64,000 nucleotides of DNA from NCBI GenBank assembly GCA_032622095.1, contig CP136062.1, positions 202,147,959-202,211,958 of the forward strand. Direction: 5' to 3'. The notes under the pieces were generated by a model, which saw only the letters and a program-made list of their open reading frames with translations, was not told where the DNA came from and searched no databases. The DNA comes from Siphonodentalium dalli. Its lineage: Eukaryota; Mollusca; Scaphopoda; Gadilida; Siphonodentaliidae. The translations under genes and the position numbers were made by a program. Below are positions 23,366 to 35,588 of this stretch, piece after piece; the stretch's first letter is position 1; each line of letters starts with the position of its first letter.

Positions 23366-25487
23366 CTTGATGCACGGTGAACACTCGTCGGTGACACCGA
23401 TTGAGCGTTAAATCATTGCACAGTGCGTAAACGGGAAGCTGTGTGATTAATATTGCGGTCACAAAGGAGACGTGGTTCTTGTTATATTATAAAAAAAAAC
23501 GTCTTCATTCAAAGCATATTTTAGGAAGAGACATTCTGAAAGCCTTCCTACAAACCGAATGAGGTATCTGCTTTTCAATACGCCGGCTTCTTAATACATA
23601 TGATAACAAACAACTTCCCCGACGATTAATCGCGGCCCAGAACGCATTTATGCTGTGAAATTTCGCACCACAAATCAGACGCATATCCCGAGGAATTCCT
23701 TATCATCTAATCAAAAATGTTGAGACAAATCGAAAACATAGAATAGTATTTAAATGAAGACGTTTACTTTCATAATATAATATAACCACAAATGCCTCCC
23801 GTGTGACTTCACCTACAAGCACGCATGTTTTCGCTTACGCGGTGTCATTGCGACATTGCATGTGATGACCGATGCACAAACACGCTGGTGGCTCACCATG
23901 GATAAATCCACTCAGACACAAGGGCTCGCCAATTTGATTGGCCATGCTTGTGTTATACCAACTTTTCTAGCTTGCCCTTTGATAAACAAGTATGTTACGA
24001 ACTTTGCGCATGAAAACTGACACTGGATTCAACAGTCTACTACAGCTATATCTTACTCCGACGCCTTCAATGTACTGAAGATTATGCGGAGGTCCATGTA
24101 GCTACCACGGCCGAGTAACTTTATAAGCATGTGGTGCCTCCAGTAGTGTTCTTGAACGTGCACATACCGAGGCGTGCACACGGGTCAGCCATTAACGTCC
24201 GCGCCCGATCGGACAGCGTACTGCACCCACGACAGCATACCTGGACGGACAAATGTTGTAATAGGGGGAGGTCGGAATTTGCATTTAGATCTTTATTCAA
24301 TAATCTCGAATGAGAATTTTCAGCCTTACAAATTTGGTATCTGACCGAGTTCTGATCTTTGTCGTAATACCATGACCAGTAGCACGGGAGTGTGCTACCT
24401 CTCGGGTACCGACTTTTCTCTCGGCTACCGTTTTCACCTGTATGCATTCAGTGCATGAGTGGATGTCCGACATACAGAAGACTAACTATGTAGTAGTGGA
24501 ATGTTTATTGTTCAAAGAATCACAAATGTGCGGGCGTCATAGAAGAAACGAATGAAACACAAAGAGCAATTAAAGTACGTGGCTAATGTCGCTTAAACTG
24601 TTTATGTCTGTAGTTTTCCTAGATCATGCCATGAATCTCTAATCTATAGCTATGCCCATAGAGAACATATTCCACCAATATGATGTTCTGACAGGGAAAT
24701 GTATAATAATGAAAAACAGTGCAGGTAATATATTTTTGAGTTACTACTTGTTGAAGGTCCAAACTCGATATTGCATCATTTAAGAGACTTTGGGCGCGAT
24801 TTTGCTTTGCGTCGCTTACAGTTATGGAATTTCTCCTGGGTAATTAATTGTTTATTGGGATATCAGCTCATAAAAGTTACAAAAAAGCATGCAATCTCGA
24901 GTTGGGACTACCCCCTACTGTGAAGTAGATTATTGAGGAACAATTATTAACATAGAAATATATTCCCTGCCTTGTTTGTTCAATGTTATAAATTCCCTGC
25001 CAGACCGGGTCAGAACATCAAACATTTCCAAGGTTTTGTACTGGTGTAATATTATCTCTGAGCTAAAGTGGAGATTCATGTCATGATCTATAGTTTTCAT
25101 ACGGTGTGGCGGGAGATTGTGTCAAATACACAAATGTCAACTGTAATAAAGCCGCATAGCATGAATCGCTACGCACGTCTGGGCCTCATTTAAATAATAG
25201 CTAAAGTACGGTACGTTTCGTGTCTCAATGACAACCAACGTAACCGCTGTGAAATGCTACATAACATTTCCCCGTATTGGATACATAGTGTAGTCTGTAT
25301 TTTTGACGGACGAAGTTAGAAGTTTATCAATCTAATACTGTTCACTGTTTATTGGAAGTAGTTATCGGGTAACATTTGCTTGGTTACAAAAGTAGTTGGA
25401 AATTAACAGGATATTTCAAGGTTGTGTAAAATCGGAAATGTGATCTTAAAGTACATTGTACATTCTTCTTTTTCAATGGAATATAAC
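23366..25487. other. No gene seen
   Basis: A 2.1-kb spacer between two transposons. Frames at 24121-24447 (-) and 24131-24313 (+) overlap each other and have no recognisable domain. Confidence 0.4.
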
Positions 25488-25497
25488 GTTTAATTCG

Positions 25498-27241
25498 GGT
25501 GTGACTAATTAGTGCCCGGGCACGCCCGGGCAAGCCCGGGCACGCCCGGGCAGGTCCGGGTGTTCTCATGGGCCCACAGACAGTCTAATATGATGCCACA
25601 TGGTAGTAGGATACAGAATAAGCATATATTGTGAAAAATGACTTGCTAATAATGACAGTCTAATATGATTCCGTACGGTAGTTGGATTCTGAATAAGCAT
25701 GCAAATTTACTTGCTGTGTCATCAACCGGCGGGTTTATTAACCATTTAAATGCCGATATTGACTAAAAGAACCCGGGAGAGCCCAGACGGACGCATAGAC
25801 CCGACCATATTATATATTGATGACTAATGGTAGCGAGGCACTTACTAAAGGTATATATTGCAAATATTGACTCGCTATCTCGCTCGCGGCCGGCTTCATT
25901 AACCCCTTAAATGACGATATGCGCCAGAAGAACATGGCGCAAGCCCGGGCACGCCCGGGCAGGCCCTGGTGATCTCATGGACCCGCAGACAGTCTAATAT
26001 GATGTCATATGGTAGTAGGATACAGAATAAGCATATATTATGAAAATTGACTTGCTGTGTCGTCCACCGGCGGGTTTATTAACCATTTAAATGCCGATAT
26101 TGACTAAAAGAACCCGGGAGAGCCCAGACGGACGCATAGACCCGACCATATTATATATTGATGACTAATGGTTGCGAGGCACTTACTAAAGGTATATTGC
26201 AAATATTGACTCGCTATCTCGTTCGCGGCCGGCTTCATTAACCCCTTAAATGACGATATGTGCCAGAAGAACATGGCGCAAGCCCGGGCACGCCCGGGCA
26301 GGCCCTGGTGGTCTCATGGGCCCGCAGACAGTCTAATATGATGTCATATGGTAGTAGGATACAGAATAAGCATATATTTTGAAAATTGACTTGCTGTGTC
26401 GTCCACCGGCGCGGTTTATTAACCCTCTAAATATCGATATTAACTAAAAGAACCCGGGAGAGACCGGACGGACACAGAAACCTGATAATATTATATATTG
26501 ATGACTAATGGTAGCGAGGCACTTACTAAAGGTATATTGCAAATATTGACTCGCTATCTCGTTCGCTGCCGGCTTCATTAACCCCTTAAATAACGATATG
26601 CGCCAGAAGAACGCGGCAAGCCCGGGCAAGCCCGGACAGGCCCTGGCTGCCTCCTGAACCCGCGGACAGTCTAATATGATTCCGTACGGTAGTTGGATTC
26701 TGAATAAGCATGCAAATTTACTTGCTGTGTCATCAACCGGCGGGTTTATTAACACTTTAAATGCCGATATTAACTTAAAGAATCCGGGAGAGCCTCGACG
26801 GACACAGAGACCCGATCATATTATATATTGATGAATAATGGGATCGAGGCACTTACTAAAGGTATATTGCAAATATTGACTCGCTATTTCGTTCGCGGCC
26901 GGCTTTATTAATCCATTAAATGACGATCTGCACCAAGAGAGCACGGGAAAGCCCGGGCAAGTCCGGGCAGGCCCTGATGGCCTCATGGGCCCGCGGACAG
27001 TCTAATATGATTTCGTATGGTAGTAGGATATATACAGAATAAGCATAGATTATGAAAATTGACTTGCTGTGTCGTCCACCGGCGGGTTAATTAACCATTT
27101 AAATGCCGATATTAACTAGAAGAACCCTGGAGACTTCTCGGGTTCGGTGATATACCACGTACACAGGGTGAACTACGGGAATAAATAATAAGGTTTTAGA
27201 GAACTTATAAACTTTATTTCATCTAAACGGCACTATCAGTA

Positions 27242-27276
<35 letters not shown>

Positions 27277-29185
27277 ATCACCTTGAAACATTTTATACAT
27301 AAATATATTTGCAAGTAAAAATCATACTGTGCACAACATTTCCCGGAAATAGAATCGCTTGAATGATATTACTATAATGGAGACAGAAGTACGATAACAA
27401 AACTCCATCCAAATAATTGTCATTTCAATTTCAGAAATGAAACTATGCGTCATGCATAATTTATATTCCATTAATCTCTATATTTTCCCTTTTGGTAAGT
27501 TATAGAACTTAAAATTGCAGGACATTTTGTCCGAGAAAAACAGAATAGCTATCTTCAAATAAGTTGTTCTGTGTATAGATCAGTTAAAATTTCTAAATTC
27601 TCAAATAAACAGAATATTTGTGTATACGCGTATAATTTCCAGGAATGTTCGGGAAACAATATGTACATGATAGTATAAAAGCATTTATGGGGAAAACTCA
27701 CAACAGCTGAAACGAAAAATGTCCACCAACAGTACTATATAAGACACACATATATACACGTGTTTGCAATATAGGGCAAATGAATATAATTTTGTCAAAT
27801 TGTTTAGAACATTCTTTAGAACATGTTCTTCTGGCGCATATCGTCATTTAAGGGGTTAATGAAGCCGGCCGCGAACGAGATAGCGAGTCAATATTTGCAA
27901 TATATACCTTTAGTAAGTGCCTCGCTACCATTAGTCAGCAATATATAATATGGTCGGGTCTATGCGTCCGTCTGGGCTCTCCCGGGTTCTTTTAGTCAAT
28001 ATCGGCATTTAAATGGTTAATAAACCCGCCGGTGGACGACACAGCAAGTCAATTTTCCTAATATATGCTTATTCTGTATCCTACTACCATATGGCATCAT
28101 ATTAGACTGTCTGCGGGCTCATGAGACCACCAAGACCTGCCCGGGCTAGCGCCATGTTCTTCTGGCGCATATCGTCATTTAAGGGGTTAATGAAGCCGGC
28201 CGCGAACGAGATAGCGAGTCAATATTTGCAATATATACCTTTAGTAAGTGCCTCGCTACCATTAGTCATCAATATATAATATGGTTGGGTCTATGCGTCC
28301 GTCTGGGCTCTCCCGGGTTCTTTTAGTCAATATCGGCATTTAAATGGTTAATAAACCCGCCGGTGGACGACACAGCAAGTCAATTTTCCTAATATATGCT
28401 TATTCTGTATCCTACTACCATATGGCATCATATTAGACTGTCTGCGGGCCCACGAGACCACCAAGACCTGCCCGGGCGTGCCCGGGCTTGCGCCATGTTC
28501 TTCTGGCGCATATCGTCATTTAAGGGGTTAATGAAGCCGGCCGCGAACGAGATAGCGAGTCAATATTTGCAATATATACCTTTAGTAAGTGCCTCGCTAC
28601 CATTAGTCATCAATATATAATATGGTTGGGTCTATGCGTCCGTCTGGGCTCTCCCGGGTTCTTTTAGTCAATATCGGCATTTAAATGGTTAATAAACCCG
28701 CCGGTGGACGACACAGCAAGTCAATTTTCCTAATATATGCTTAGTCTGTATCCTACTACCAATTGGCATCATATTAGACTGTCTGCGGGCCCATGAGACC
28801 ACCAAGACCTGCCCGGGCTTGCGCCATGTTCTTCTGGCGCATATCGTCATTTAAGGGGTTAATGAAGCCGGCCGCGAACGAGATAGCGAGTCAATATTTG
28901 CAATATATACCTTTAGTAAGTGCCTCGCTACCATTAGTCATCAACATATAATATGGTCGGGTCTATGCGTCCGTCTGGGCTCTCCCGGGTTCTTTTAGTC
29001 AATATCGGCATTTAAATGGTTAATAAACCCGTCGATGGACGACACAGCAAGTCAATTTTCCTAATATATGCTTATTCTGTATCCTACTACCATATGGCAT
29101 CATATTAGACTGTCTGCGGGCCCATGAGACCACCAAGACCTGCCCGGGCGTGCCCGGGCTTGCCCGGGCACTAATTAGTCACACC
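25498..29185. mobile_element. Foldback-type element, 3.7 kb, arms of ~335-bp tandem repeats
   Basis: The outer ends GGTGTGACTAATTAGTGCCC (25498) and its inverse (ending 29185) are perfect inverted repeats, followed inward by GCCCGGGCA/CG units. The flanks are GTTTAATTCG (25488-25497) and GTTTAATTCC (29186-29195), a 9-10 bp target duplication. The left arm (to ~27130) holds about 4.7 direct units of ~335 bp, each with a CCCGGGC cluster, GACAGTCTAATATGAT, AATAAGCATATATT, CCGGCGGGTTTATTAACC and GTATATTGCAAATATTGACT blocks. The right arm (from ~27823) holds about four units in inverted orientation. Between them is a ~690-bp AT-rich loop with a (TA)n run near 27248. No transposase frame is seen, so it is non-autonomous. 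Long repeat-built arms and the 9-10 bp duplication fit foldback/MULE-like elements. Confidence 0.88.
27248..27273. repeat. (TA)n microsatellite in loop of foldback element
   Basis: An uninterrupted AT dinucleotide run of about 26 bp within the unique centre of the foldback element. Confidence 0.9.
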
Positions 29186-29195
29186 GTTTAATTCC

Positions 29196-30570
29196 ATTAC
29201 ACCGCACGATAACTTGACCTAAATTGCTCGCCTCGTGACTATTCTCGAACATATTAAAGCCCCGTGGTGGTTTGAAGCATAATATTATGCTCGTTTTTGT
29301 TACACTCAGATTGTCAAATTAGGTCGACGAATATATTAAATGTTATTTTATTCGAGCTTATATATTCATATGCAAGTCAAAGAATTTTGAAAATCGCACC
29401 CCGACTTTTCTTTAGCGTGGAATATTAAATAACGTTCCTTGTTAGTCATCAAATAAAGAGTGTATGTGCGAAATATTTAAAACAGCTGGAAATTTGCTAT
29501 GGCTTTATGTTTATTCCGAGCATGTAGATCGAGTCTTCGATTTTTTATCGTCGTACTTAAATTTCGTCCATACTACCAAATTACGCACACATTCAAATAA
29601 GCCATGTCCGTTTAATTCGCAGGCTGAGTGGGACGCAAGATATATTGGAATATGGCGTGAAAGCCCACATTAATAACATTACAGCGCATTATTTACCGAC
29701 ATCGCGCCAACCTGACGAACAAGTAGTATTGTGAGTGCATCTTCTTTGGTCCAATGCGGAGGCTTCGTGGCGGGATATGTTGATGATTCAATGTTATCTG
29801 GCAGACAAATGCGTTTAAAATCGCATGCTAGCGACCACACACACAAAAGCTCCGAACTACCGCAGACTTGGCTGGCAAGGCGACCACAGCTTTAGATATA
29901 TTACAACCATTGGCATCGGCGACCCATCAGTAACCATCAGCTCTCTGAAGTCTTCATCTTGAGATAATTCTTGATGAATACGTTTACTATCTTCAAAATA
30001 GAACCCATTTCATATTTTGAGGGGTGTCGTTAATAATATTGAAACGACCCTCTGAAGGTCAAGCGACCTTGTAGGTGAACCGTTACCCTTTAATAATTAT
30101 TATACAATCTTTTTTCGCAAGCACCACTTTGTTATATATTGCTATATCTATGCGAGAAAAACGAACATAATATCGCCATTCACATCCCCTCACGGCTTTT
30201 GTTCCTTGTTATTTCCTTAAATTGTGTAAACCACTATACTATATCCATAACATCAGAAACCACCGACACCTGTCGCGGTGTGATATATGTACAGCGATAA
30301 ATTATAAATAGTGTCCGCCGAAATAAGTTCAGTATTATATGTAGGGTCATTTGACTCAATATTAACTCGAATATATCCCATCACTGTACTTTGTTATACA
30401 GCATTGTAGATCATAGTTGGAATTCAAAAAGGAAAATATAATGAAAATTTTAACTAAATGCATGTCAAATAGCTAAATGCTTTAATATTCTTAGTTGAAA
30501 TTATAGCATGATACCTCGCGATTCCTAAATATATTAAAAATAATAAATAATTCAACATATCCTAGCACAA
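29196..30570. other. No gene seen
   Basis: AT-rich spacer. The 69-residue frame at 29464-29673 (+) has no recognisable domain. No defined repeats. Confidence 0.4.
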
Positions 30571-30572
30571 AT

Positions 30573-30895
30573 ACGCACATAATCGACCTATAATGTAAAA
30601 TAATAAAAATATGTACATAATGTGATTATCTGAAATAAGCGGATAATGGAGTCATAGCCGTTATTTCGTTTTGTGGCGCGCGCTACAGTGAAAACACATG
30701 TTAAATAACGTACACCTGAAAAGTCGTGAGTTGGCTTATTTGTGTCATTGTCCGCACATAATCTGATCACAATAGCCTTATTATGAGTCGATAATGTGAC
30801 TAAATCGCTCTCATTTTCAGCACATTATCGACTCAAAATGAGGAGATTCTATGCAGATTATTTACTTAAAACAAGTCTTATTATAAGCAGATCAT
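30573..30895 (-). repeat. MITE-like repeat, ATTATCGACTC family, copy 3 (inverted)
   Basis: The reverse complement aligns along its length with 16240-16570. Its CGCACATAATCGACCTATAA end matches the end of copy 1 (3590-3605), so the three copies together mark the element's borders. Internal GTCGATAATGTG and ACATTATCGACTC motifs face each other, leaving hairpin potential. No coding content. Confidence 0.75.
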
Positions 30896-31154
30896 GACTG
30901 AATATTAGTGAAACACTTCAGTGATTTCGCTCTAAAATGTTAACATCGGGATATGGCCTGGCATCTGAAACAACGCTTAATTCCAATGAACCAAACCATT
31001 ACCATCATTAGAATGTCCTTTGTCGTGGTTAAATGTGCAAAACATATAAAAGTCATTGATAGTTCTCCAATAACGAATTTTCGCATGTTTAAACCATGGT
31101 TATGCAAACTGTTAGTGATTTATCAACAAACATCGATAATGTAGTTAAATTATT

Positions 31155-31475
31155 TCAGTCTGAATATGATTTTCAGAATATTGTCTATGCTTTGACCTTT
31201 TCCAATGTTGACCTTCAAGTGTTGATTAAACTTTTATATATATTGGACAAGTTGGGCTTTTATCGGTAAATTCCACTTTAACTTGTGACAATACAATGAT
31301 TACATAACAATCATTTTTAAATGCGAAATCTCATTATTGGAGAGTTATTCATGACGAAAATAAGAACAGTGAATCTATTATTTCATGTACTTGTTGATAC
31401 TAGTTGTTTTACATAGTTTAATGTTATTCCGCAAGAATCCACTTCGAATGCCCCTTTAAGAGTCCCTTTAAGAAA
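31155..31475 (+). repeat. Interspersed repeat, same family as 52160-52430
   Basis: Shared order of islands: TTTTGATTAAACTTTTATAT-like, ATAACAATCATTT, GAAATAAGAACA-like, GTACTTGTTGATA and TAGTTGTTTT, then CGCAAGAATCCACTTCGAA-like, followed by CTTT-rich sequence. Same orientation as the copy at 52 kb. Diverged and non-coding. Confidence 0.6.
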
Positions 31476-31600
31476 CGCCCCCTCAATAAATCATGGAGAA
31501 TCAGCGCATGTGGTTTGGAGATCAAAGGGTTAACCACCGACTGAGGTTCGATTTTCTGTTTGTATCTTCGCCGGGATTGAGAATCAGTATCCTTATTATA

Positions 31601-32063
31601 TGTGACCCGCCATATCAAATCCAGTCGTAAGTCGGGATTTTTTTTAACCTGTGCCAATGCATTCTCTTATATATGCGAGTCGACCATATGTCGCCTCGCA
31701 TATATAAGAGAATGCATTGGCCTAACAATTTTTTATCATTTTTTTTAAATAAATGTTTCTTACATTGTTTAGGACATAAAATAAAAAAAACATCCATTAC
31801 CCTGCAGGGAGCCCCACACATATATAGAAGCATATAGAAGAGTGTCGTCTGCTCATGTTTGTCTGGGGCTCTGTGTGGGTAAAATTATAAAATTGTTAAA
31901 GAATACAAGAAAAAATTATTAAAATTGTACAAAAATTGTTAGGCCAATGCATTCTCTTATATATGCGAGGCGACCTATGGTCGACTCGCATATATAAGAG
32001 AATGCATTGGCACAGGGCAAAACAAATCCCGACTTACGACTGGATTTGATATGGCGGGTCACA
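31601..32063. mobile_element. TA-flanked MITE (TGTGACCCGCC ends) with the shared hairpin core
   Basis: Terminal inverted repeats TGTGACCCGCCATATCAAAT...CCAGTCGTAAGTCGGGA are nearly perfect over about 37 bp, flanked by TA on both sides, as expected of Tc1/mariner-type insertion. Inside, the core starts at CCTGTGCCAATGCATTC and ends GAATGCATTGGCACAGGG, the same core as in the TTAA-type MITEs, again with two 24-bp-armed hairpins. Between the hairpins is an extra segment with inverted GAGCCCCACACA/TGGGGCTCTGTG parts. A second, oppositely oriented copy is at 63380-63839. Non-autonomous. Confidence 0.85.
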
Positions 32064-32065
32064 TA

Positions 32066-32565
32066 TAGGTAAAGATTCTAATCATATCTTTTTTGGCTGC
32101 AGTTTACATTCCGATTGTGTTAGTTGTTTTCGACATAATTGAGCTCAATGTTAACAATTTAAAGTATTTGTCTGTAATTGGAAGCGCGATCTTCGATTGT
32201 TTGTAGGTTATTTGTTACATGCATCGACTGGTGCGGAGTGCATTTGGTTGATGATGCAACAAATCTTCTCGGGTCTGATAACGGAAATTCGTCGTATTTG
32301 GATGGTTCATAATAAAAACAAATAAAGGTGGTTAATTTTCAAGCGCACCTGTTGAACGGAGCACTGGAGCAACAGACTACTTAGACACACCGATCCACAT
32401 ATATATTGTAGGCTTCAATCGTAAATCTTTTAGACTAACAGGCAGCAGTGTATCGATAGCAAAGGCACCGCAGACAATACACAGCTAATACCGCTAACAA
32501 TAATTATAACTGAAGTTTCTCAGAAAATGTTCAATGTTGTATTTCTGTGTGTTGTCCATCTATAA
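32066..32565. other. No gene seen
   Basis: Spacer between two MITEs; nothing recognised. Confidence 0.4.
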
Positions 32566-32569
32566 ATAT

Positions 32570-33366
32570 GCAAGTTATTCGGGAGACCACGTCTTCTCGG
32601 TCCACAACAACTTTGGATGTTGGTTGGGTTGATGCTGTTTGGACCGCTTTGCGTATATGAACATAGAGTACAGCATTTCCCAAGCATGATGATATCAAAC
32701 ATACGCAGACCAGACGTCCGTTGAATGTCAAAGCAACGAGATTTATTAGTAAACAAAGCTTTGTTTTTCAGAGAATTTCGATTTGTCTCGCTAACAGAAA
32801 ATGTATGTAAACAATATATTAACCCTTTACCCAACAGAACGACCCTGTGCCAATGCATTCTCTTATATATGCGAGTCGACCATTTTTTTAGGCCAATGCA
32901 TTCTCTTATATATGCGAGGCGACCTATGGTCGACTCGCATATATAAGAGAATGCATTGGCACAGGGCTAACTGTAACTATCACAATGTGGTCAAGGAGCC
33001 GGTTCCAATTATATCCATATTTGTATGGTTCTATTGAGACAGACCGAAGATATTTTAGGCTGTTGAAGCTTTATTTGGCCGGTTTTGTTGGGTAAAGGGT
33101 TAAACGATCGTATCATCACTTTACCATTTTATATCACGATAAATGTACAATTTTGAAGACAGATTAATCGCGGAAATGTCAGATTGTGTCAGGGGTTCAC
33201 GTGAATGTCCCGGGCTCCATGTGCAAATATAGTACGTCTTGTCAATGAAAGTGTGTTATAGAAGAATAACTGGACGGGACTCAGTCCAAAAACAGCACCA
33301 ACCCAACCTATATATCCCAAGCTGTTGTGGACGGAGAAGACTTGGTCTAGTTATTCCGCTTTCTAA
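32570..33366. mobile_element. Inverted-arm element interrupted by a TTAA MITE
   Basis: 32570-32660 contains CCACGTCTTCTCGGTCCACA, ACAAC, then GTTGGTTGGGTTGATGCTGT. 33285-33366 contains the inverse (ACAGCACCAACCCAACC ... GTTGTGGACGGAGAAGACTT). The arms are about 85 bp and 85-90% matched. The piggyBac-type MITE at 32819-33103 lies in the loop. This is probably an older foldback or TIR element hit by the younger MITE; its ends are not resolved. Confidence 0.55.
32819..33103. mobile_element. TTAA-flanked piggyBac-type MITE, copy B (inverted)
   Basis: TTAACCCTTTACCCAACA ends at 32819 and 33103, in the opposite orientation to copies A and C: the unique arm (CCACATTGTG ... GAAGCTTTATTTGGCCGG) lies on the right. 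The left hairpin is truncated after GTCGACCATTTTTTTAGG, so only one complete hairpin remains. No coding content. Confidence 0.88.
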
Positions 33367-33609
33367 GACACTTTTCCCACCAGCCCTCCGCCGTATACCG
33401 CCCACCCTGCTCGGTTTATTGTCAATAATGTTCAATAAATGTGTCCCATTGTCGTGTCCATCTACAGACATTCGTAAAAAGTGACATTTTGAACGAAATA
33501 ACAGAATCTGAGTTACTTTTTTATTAGTATTATTATCGCTAATTGGTGTGTGGGGTCTGCTGGTACGGATATATCCGATGTTGTCGATAAAACATTTACA
33601 AATGTACGC
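33366..33609. other. No gene seen
   Basis: Short spacer with no recognised content. Confidence 0.4.
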
Positions 33610-34096
33610 TTAAAGGTACGGTTGGCCTTGGCGGTGGGTATCCTGTGAAAATATTTCCACCCGTCAAAAACCGCCACAAACAGAAAGAACATCAAAAATG
33701 TAGACAGACTTTGTCCGTATACAAATAAGAAATATCGCATAAACAGTATGTTATTGTCATATATTTGACCATTGTTATGTAAACAAAGGCATAAAAAGTA
33801 ACTTTTCTGGTGTTTGTTTATATTATGATGGTAAACATAAAGAGCGCTCTTTGTTGGAACTAATAAAGAGCGTTTATGTCATTTGTGTGTGATTAGCCAG
33901 TAGCATTGTGCTGTCTTCTGTAACACAATCAGGCTCTAGCTTAGGTAATCTATAGTAGGTCTTTATGATAACATGCTGTTTACGCGATGGTCATGGTATA
34001 TATGAACGAAATTGTATGCGTTTTAATGTTTTTCTGTTTACGGTGTTTGGAACAAATATGAATATTTTCGACAATTAAGGCCGCATGTGCCTTTAA
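33610..34096. mobile_element. TTAA-flanked element, Kolobok-like ends (TTAAAGGTACGG)
   Basis: The left border TTAAAGGTACGGTTGGCC (33610) and right border GGCCGCATGTGCCTTTAA (ends 34096) are inverted with 13 of 18 matches, including the TTAA sites. The first ~330 bp recur at 55504-55835 (TTGGCGGTGGGTATSCTGT, CCGTCAAAAACCGCCA, CAGTATGTTATTG, GGTAAACATAAAGAGCG). It carries two AACGCTCTTTAT motifs in inverse orientation. No transposase. TTAA sites with AGG ends suggest a Kolobok-like MITE, but this is an inference. Confidence 0.6.
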
Positions 34097-34575
34097 GGTT
34101 ATAAGAGGGAGGATCGTGTGACTCAGAACATGGGCAACTTAGAAATATTTAAGGATTGACACTCCCTCAAAACAATATGGTCCACTGCAACCATCGGGAT
34201 AAAATATCGTCATTCACTTGTCTATTTTCATTCAAAATCACCTTGCTATGTCAAAATCACATTGATGCTACGTCAACTACGAACAGTCACAAACCATATG
34301 AAATGGTAATATTCGCATTAAACGGGAGGCTCATTTGAACATCCAATTTAGGTCAACTTAATTTGGTAGGAGGGATAATATATGTATGCACAAGTTATTT
34401 ATCTACATTGTTCAAATACTCTGAAAAATCTTGCCAAAGTCAAATATCAGTATAGCTACTTCACATGGTAGCCTCAGACATGAACAGAACTAGATGTCAA
34501 AATGATCAAGACGAAATTCAAAGAGCCATGATACGACCAAAAAAACACATGAAACACAGAAAGCACATAGGCGGA
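34097..34575. other. No gene seen
   Basis: Spacer; nothing recognised. Confidence 0.4.
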
Positions 34576-34577
34576 GA

Positions 34578-34850
34578 TGGTGACAAGCCGATTGATTGAG
34601 CCAAGTCAACTCAACCACCCGCCTTAAATAACTGCAGGACAAATGTGCACCATAAGTTAAGCCATGCCCGTAGGTCGATGATATACGCGATATGACCGTC
34701 CAAGTAATAAGGAATCATAGAGCACATATCACGGGATGCACCACACGGCAAACAGGGTACCATATTAGGGGATTCTTACCACTCGTAGTGGGGCGTATGC
34801 ATATTCTCGACTATAATTCGAAGGGTGGTCATAGGCGGCTTCTGGGCTAT
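34578..34850 (+). repeat. Interspersed repeat of unknown class, copy 2
   Basis: A diverged partner of 5488-5766, same orientation: AGCCGATTGATTG, CAACCACCCGCCTT, GTAGGTCGATG, CAAACAGGGTRCCA and AGGGGATTCTTAC...CACTCGTAGTGGGGY are conserved. This copy carries several small deletions. Confidence 0.65.
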
Positions 34851-34859
34851 AGTTGTCGA

Positions 34860-35588
34860 TTATTTGCTTTTCATATGGCAACTCAACCCCCCCCCCCCCC
34901 CAAAAAAACATATTGATCTCAGTAGTGATGACTCGCTTAGGTGCTGTTGTATATTCTCAGTACTTGGTCCTTGGTTTTGATCAGAAGGTCAAGAGATCTG
35001 TATTTGTCATTGATAAAACACTACAATGTACTGCTGGACAATTGAAATCTTTCAAACCAATCAGGACTGGGCCAATAAGTGACCCTTTCCTGATTAAATG
35101 TCCAAGAAAAGTTCAGTCTGACGCTCTTCTGTAGGTCAAGTTCTTTATTTGGTAAAGTATATATATCAAACATAACAATGCTACAAATGGCAAAAAAAAA
35201 AATACATTACTGGGTGGCGGCATGACCTTCTGGTCGTCTTCCTGCCATCTCCCAGGAAATAAATTCCTTTCTGGCTCCGAGCTCCCCTGGTCAGTGGGCA
35301 TACAATCAAATTAAAATTGTGCTTATGTCATTGCAACTGTTATCAACAACAAAGTAGTGCTGCAATATCATTGGATAATAAGTATTGCTGTTTTATTCAT
35401 TTAGTGTAAAATGATTAATGAAAATGATGAGACAGAACAAGTATCCAAACAAATATAAGTTTCCTATATGCTAGATGTATGATATGACTAACTTCGTCCT
35501 GACATGACGCCTGGGTAATAATAATGATAATATGAGTTTTTACATTCAAATTTTGAAGGTAAGACGATTAATTAGTGTAACATGGCGT
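34860..35588. other. No gene seen; poly-C tract
   Basis: A run of about 14 C near 34888-34901. The 93-residue frame at 34853-35134 (+) starts upstream of this homopolymer and shows no known domain. Confidence 0.4.

Noticed and set aside
25384-28620. Proline/arginine-rich frames such as GPARACPGLPGRAR
   Set aside because: Translations of the GCCCGGGC clusters of the foldback element, repeated in every unit and without a start context.
34853-35134. 93-codon frame (+) as a gene
   Set aside because: It opens just upstream of a C14 homopolymer, reads through it, and has no recognisable domain or start context.
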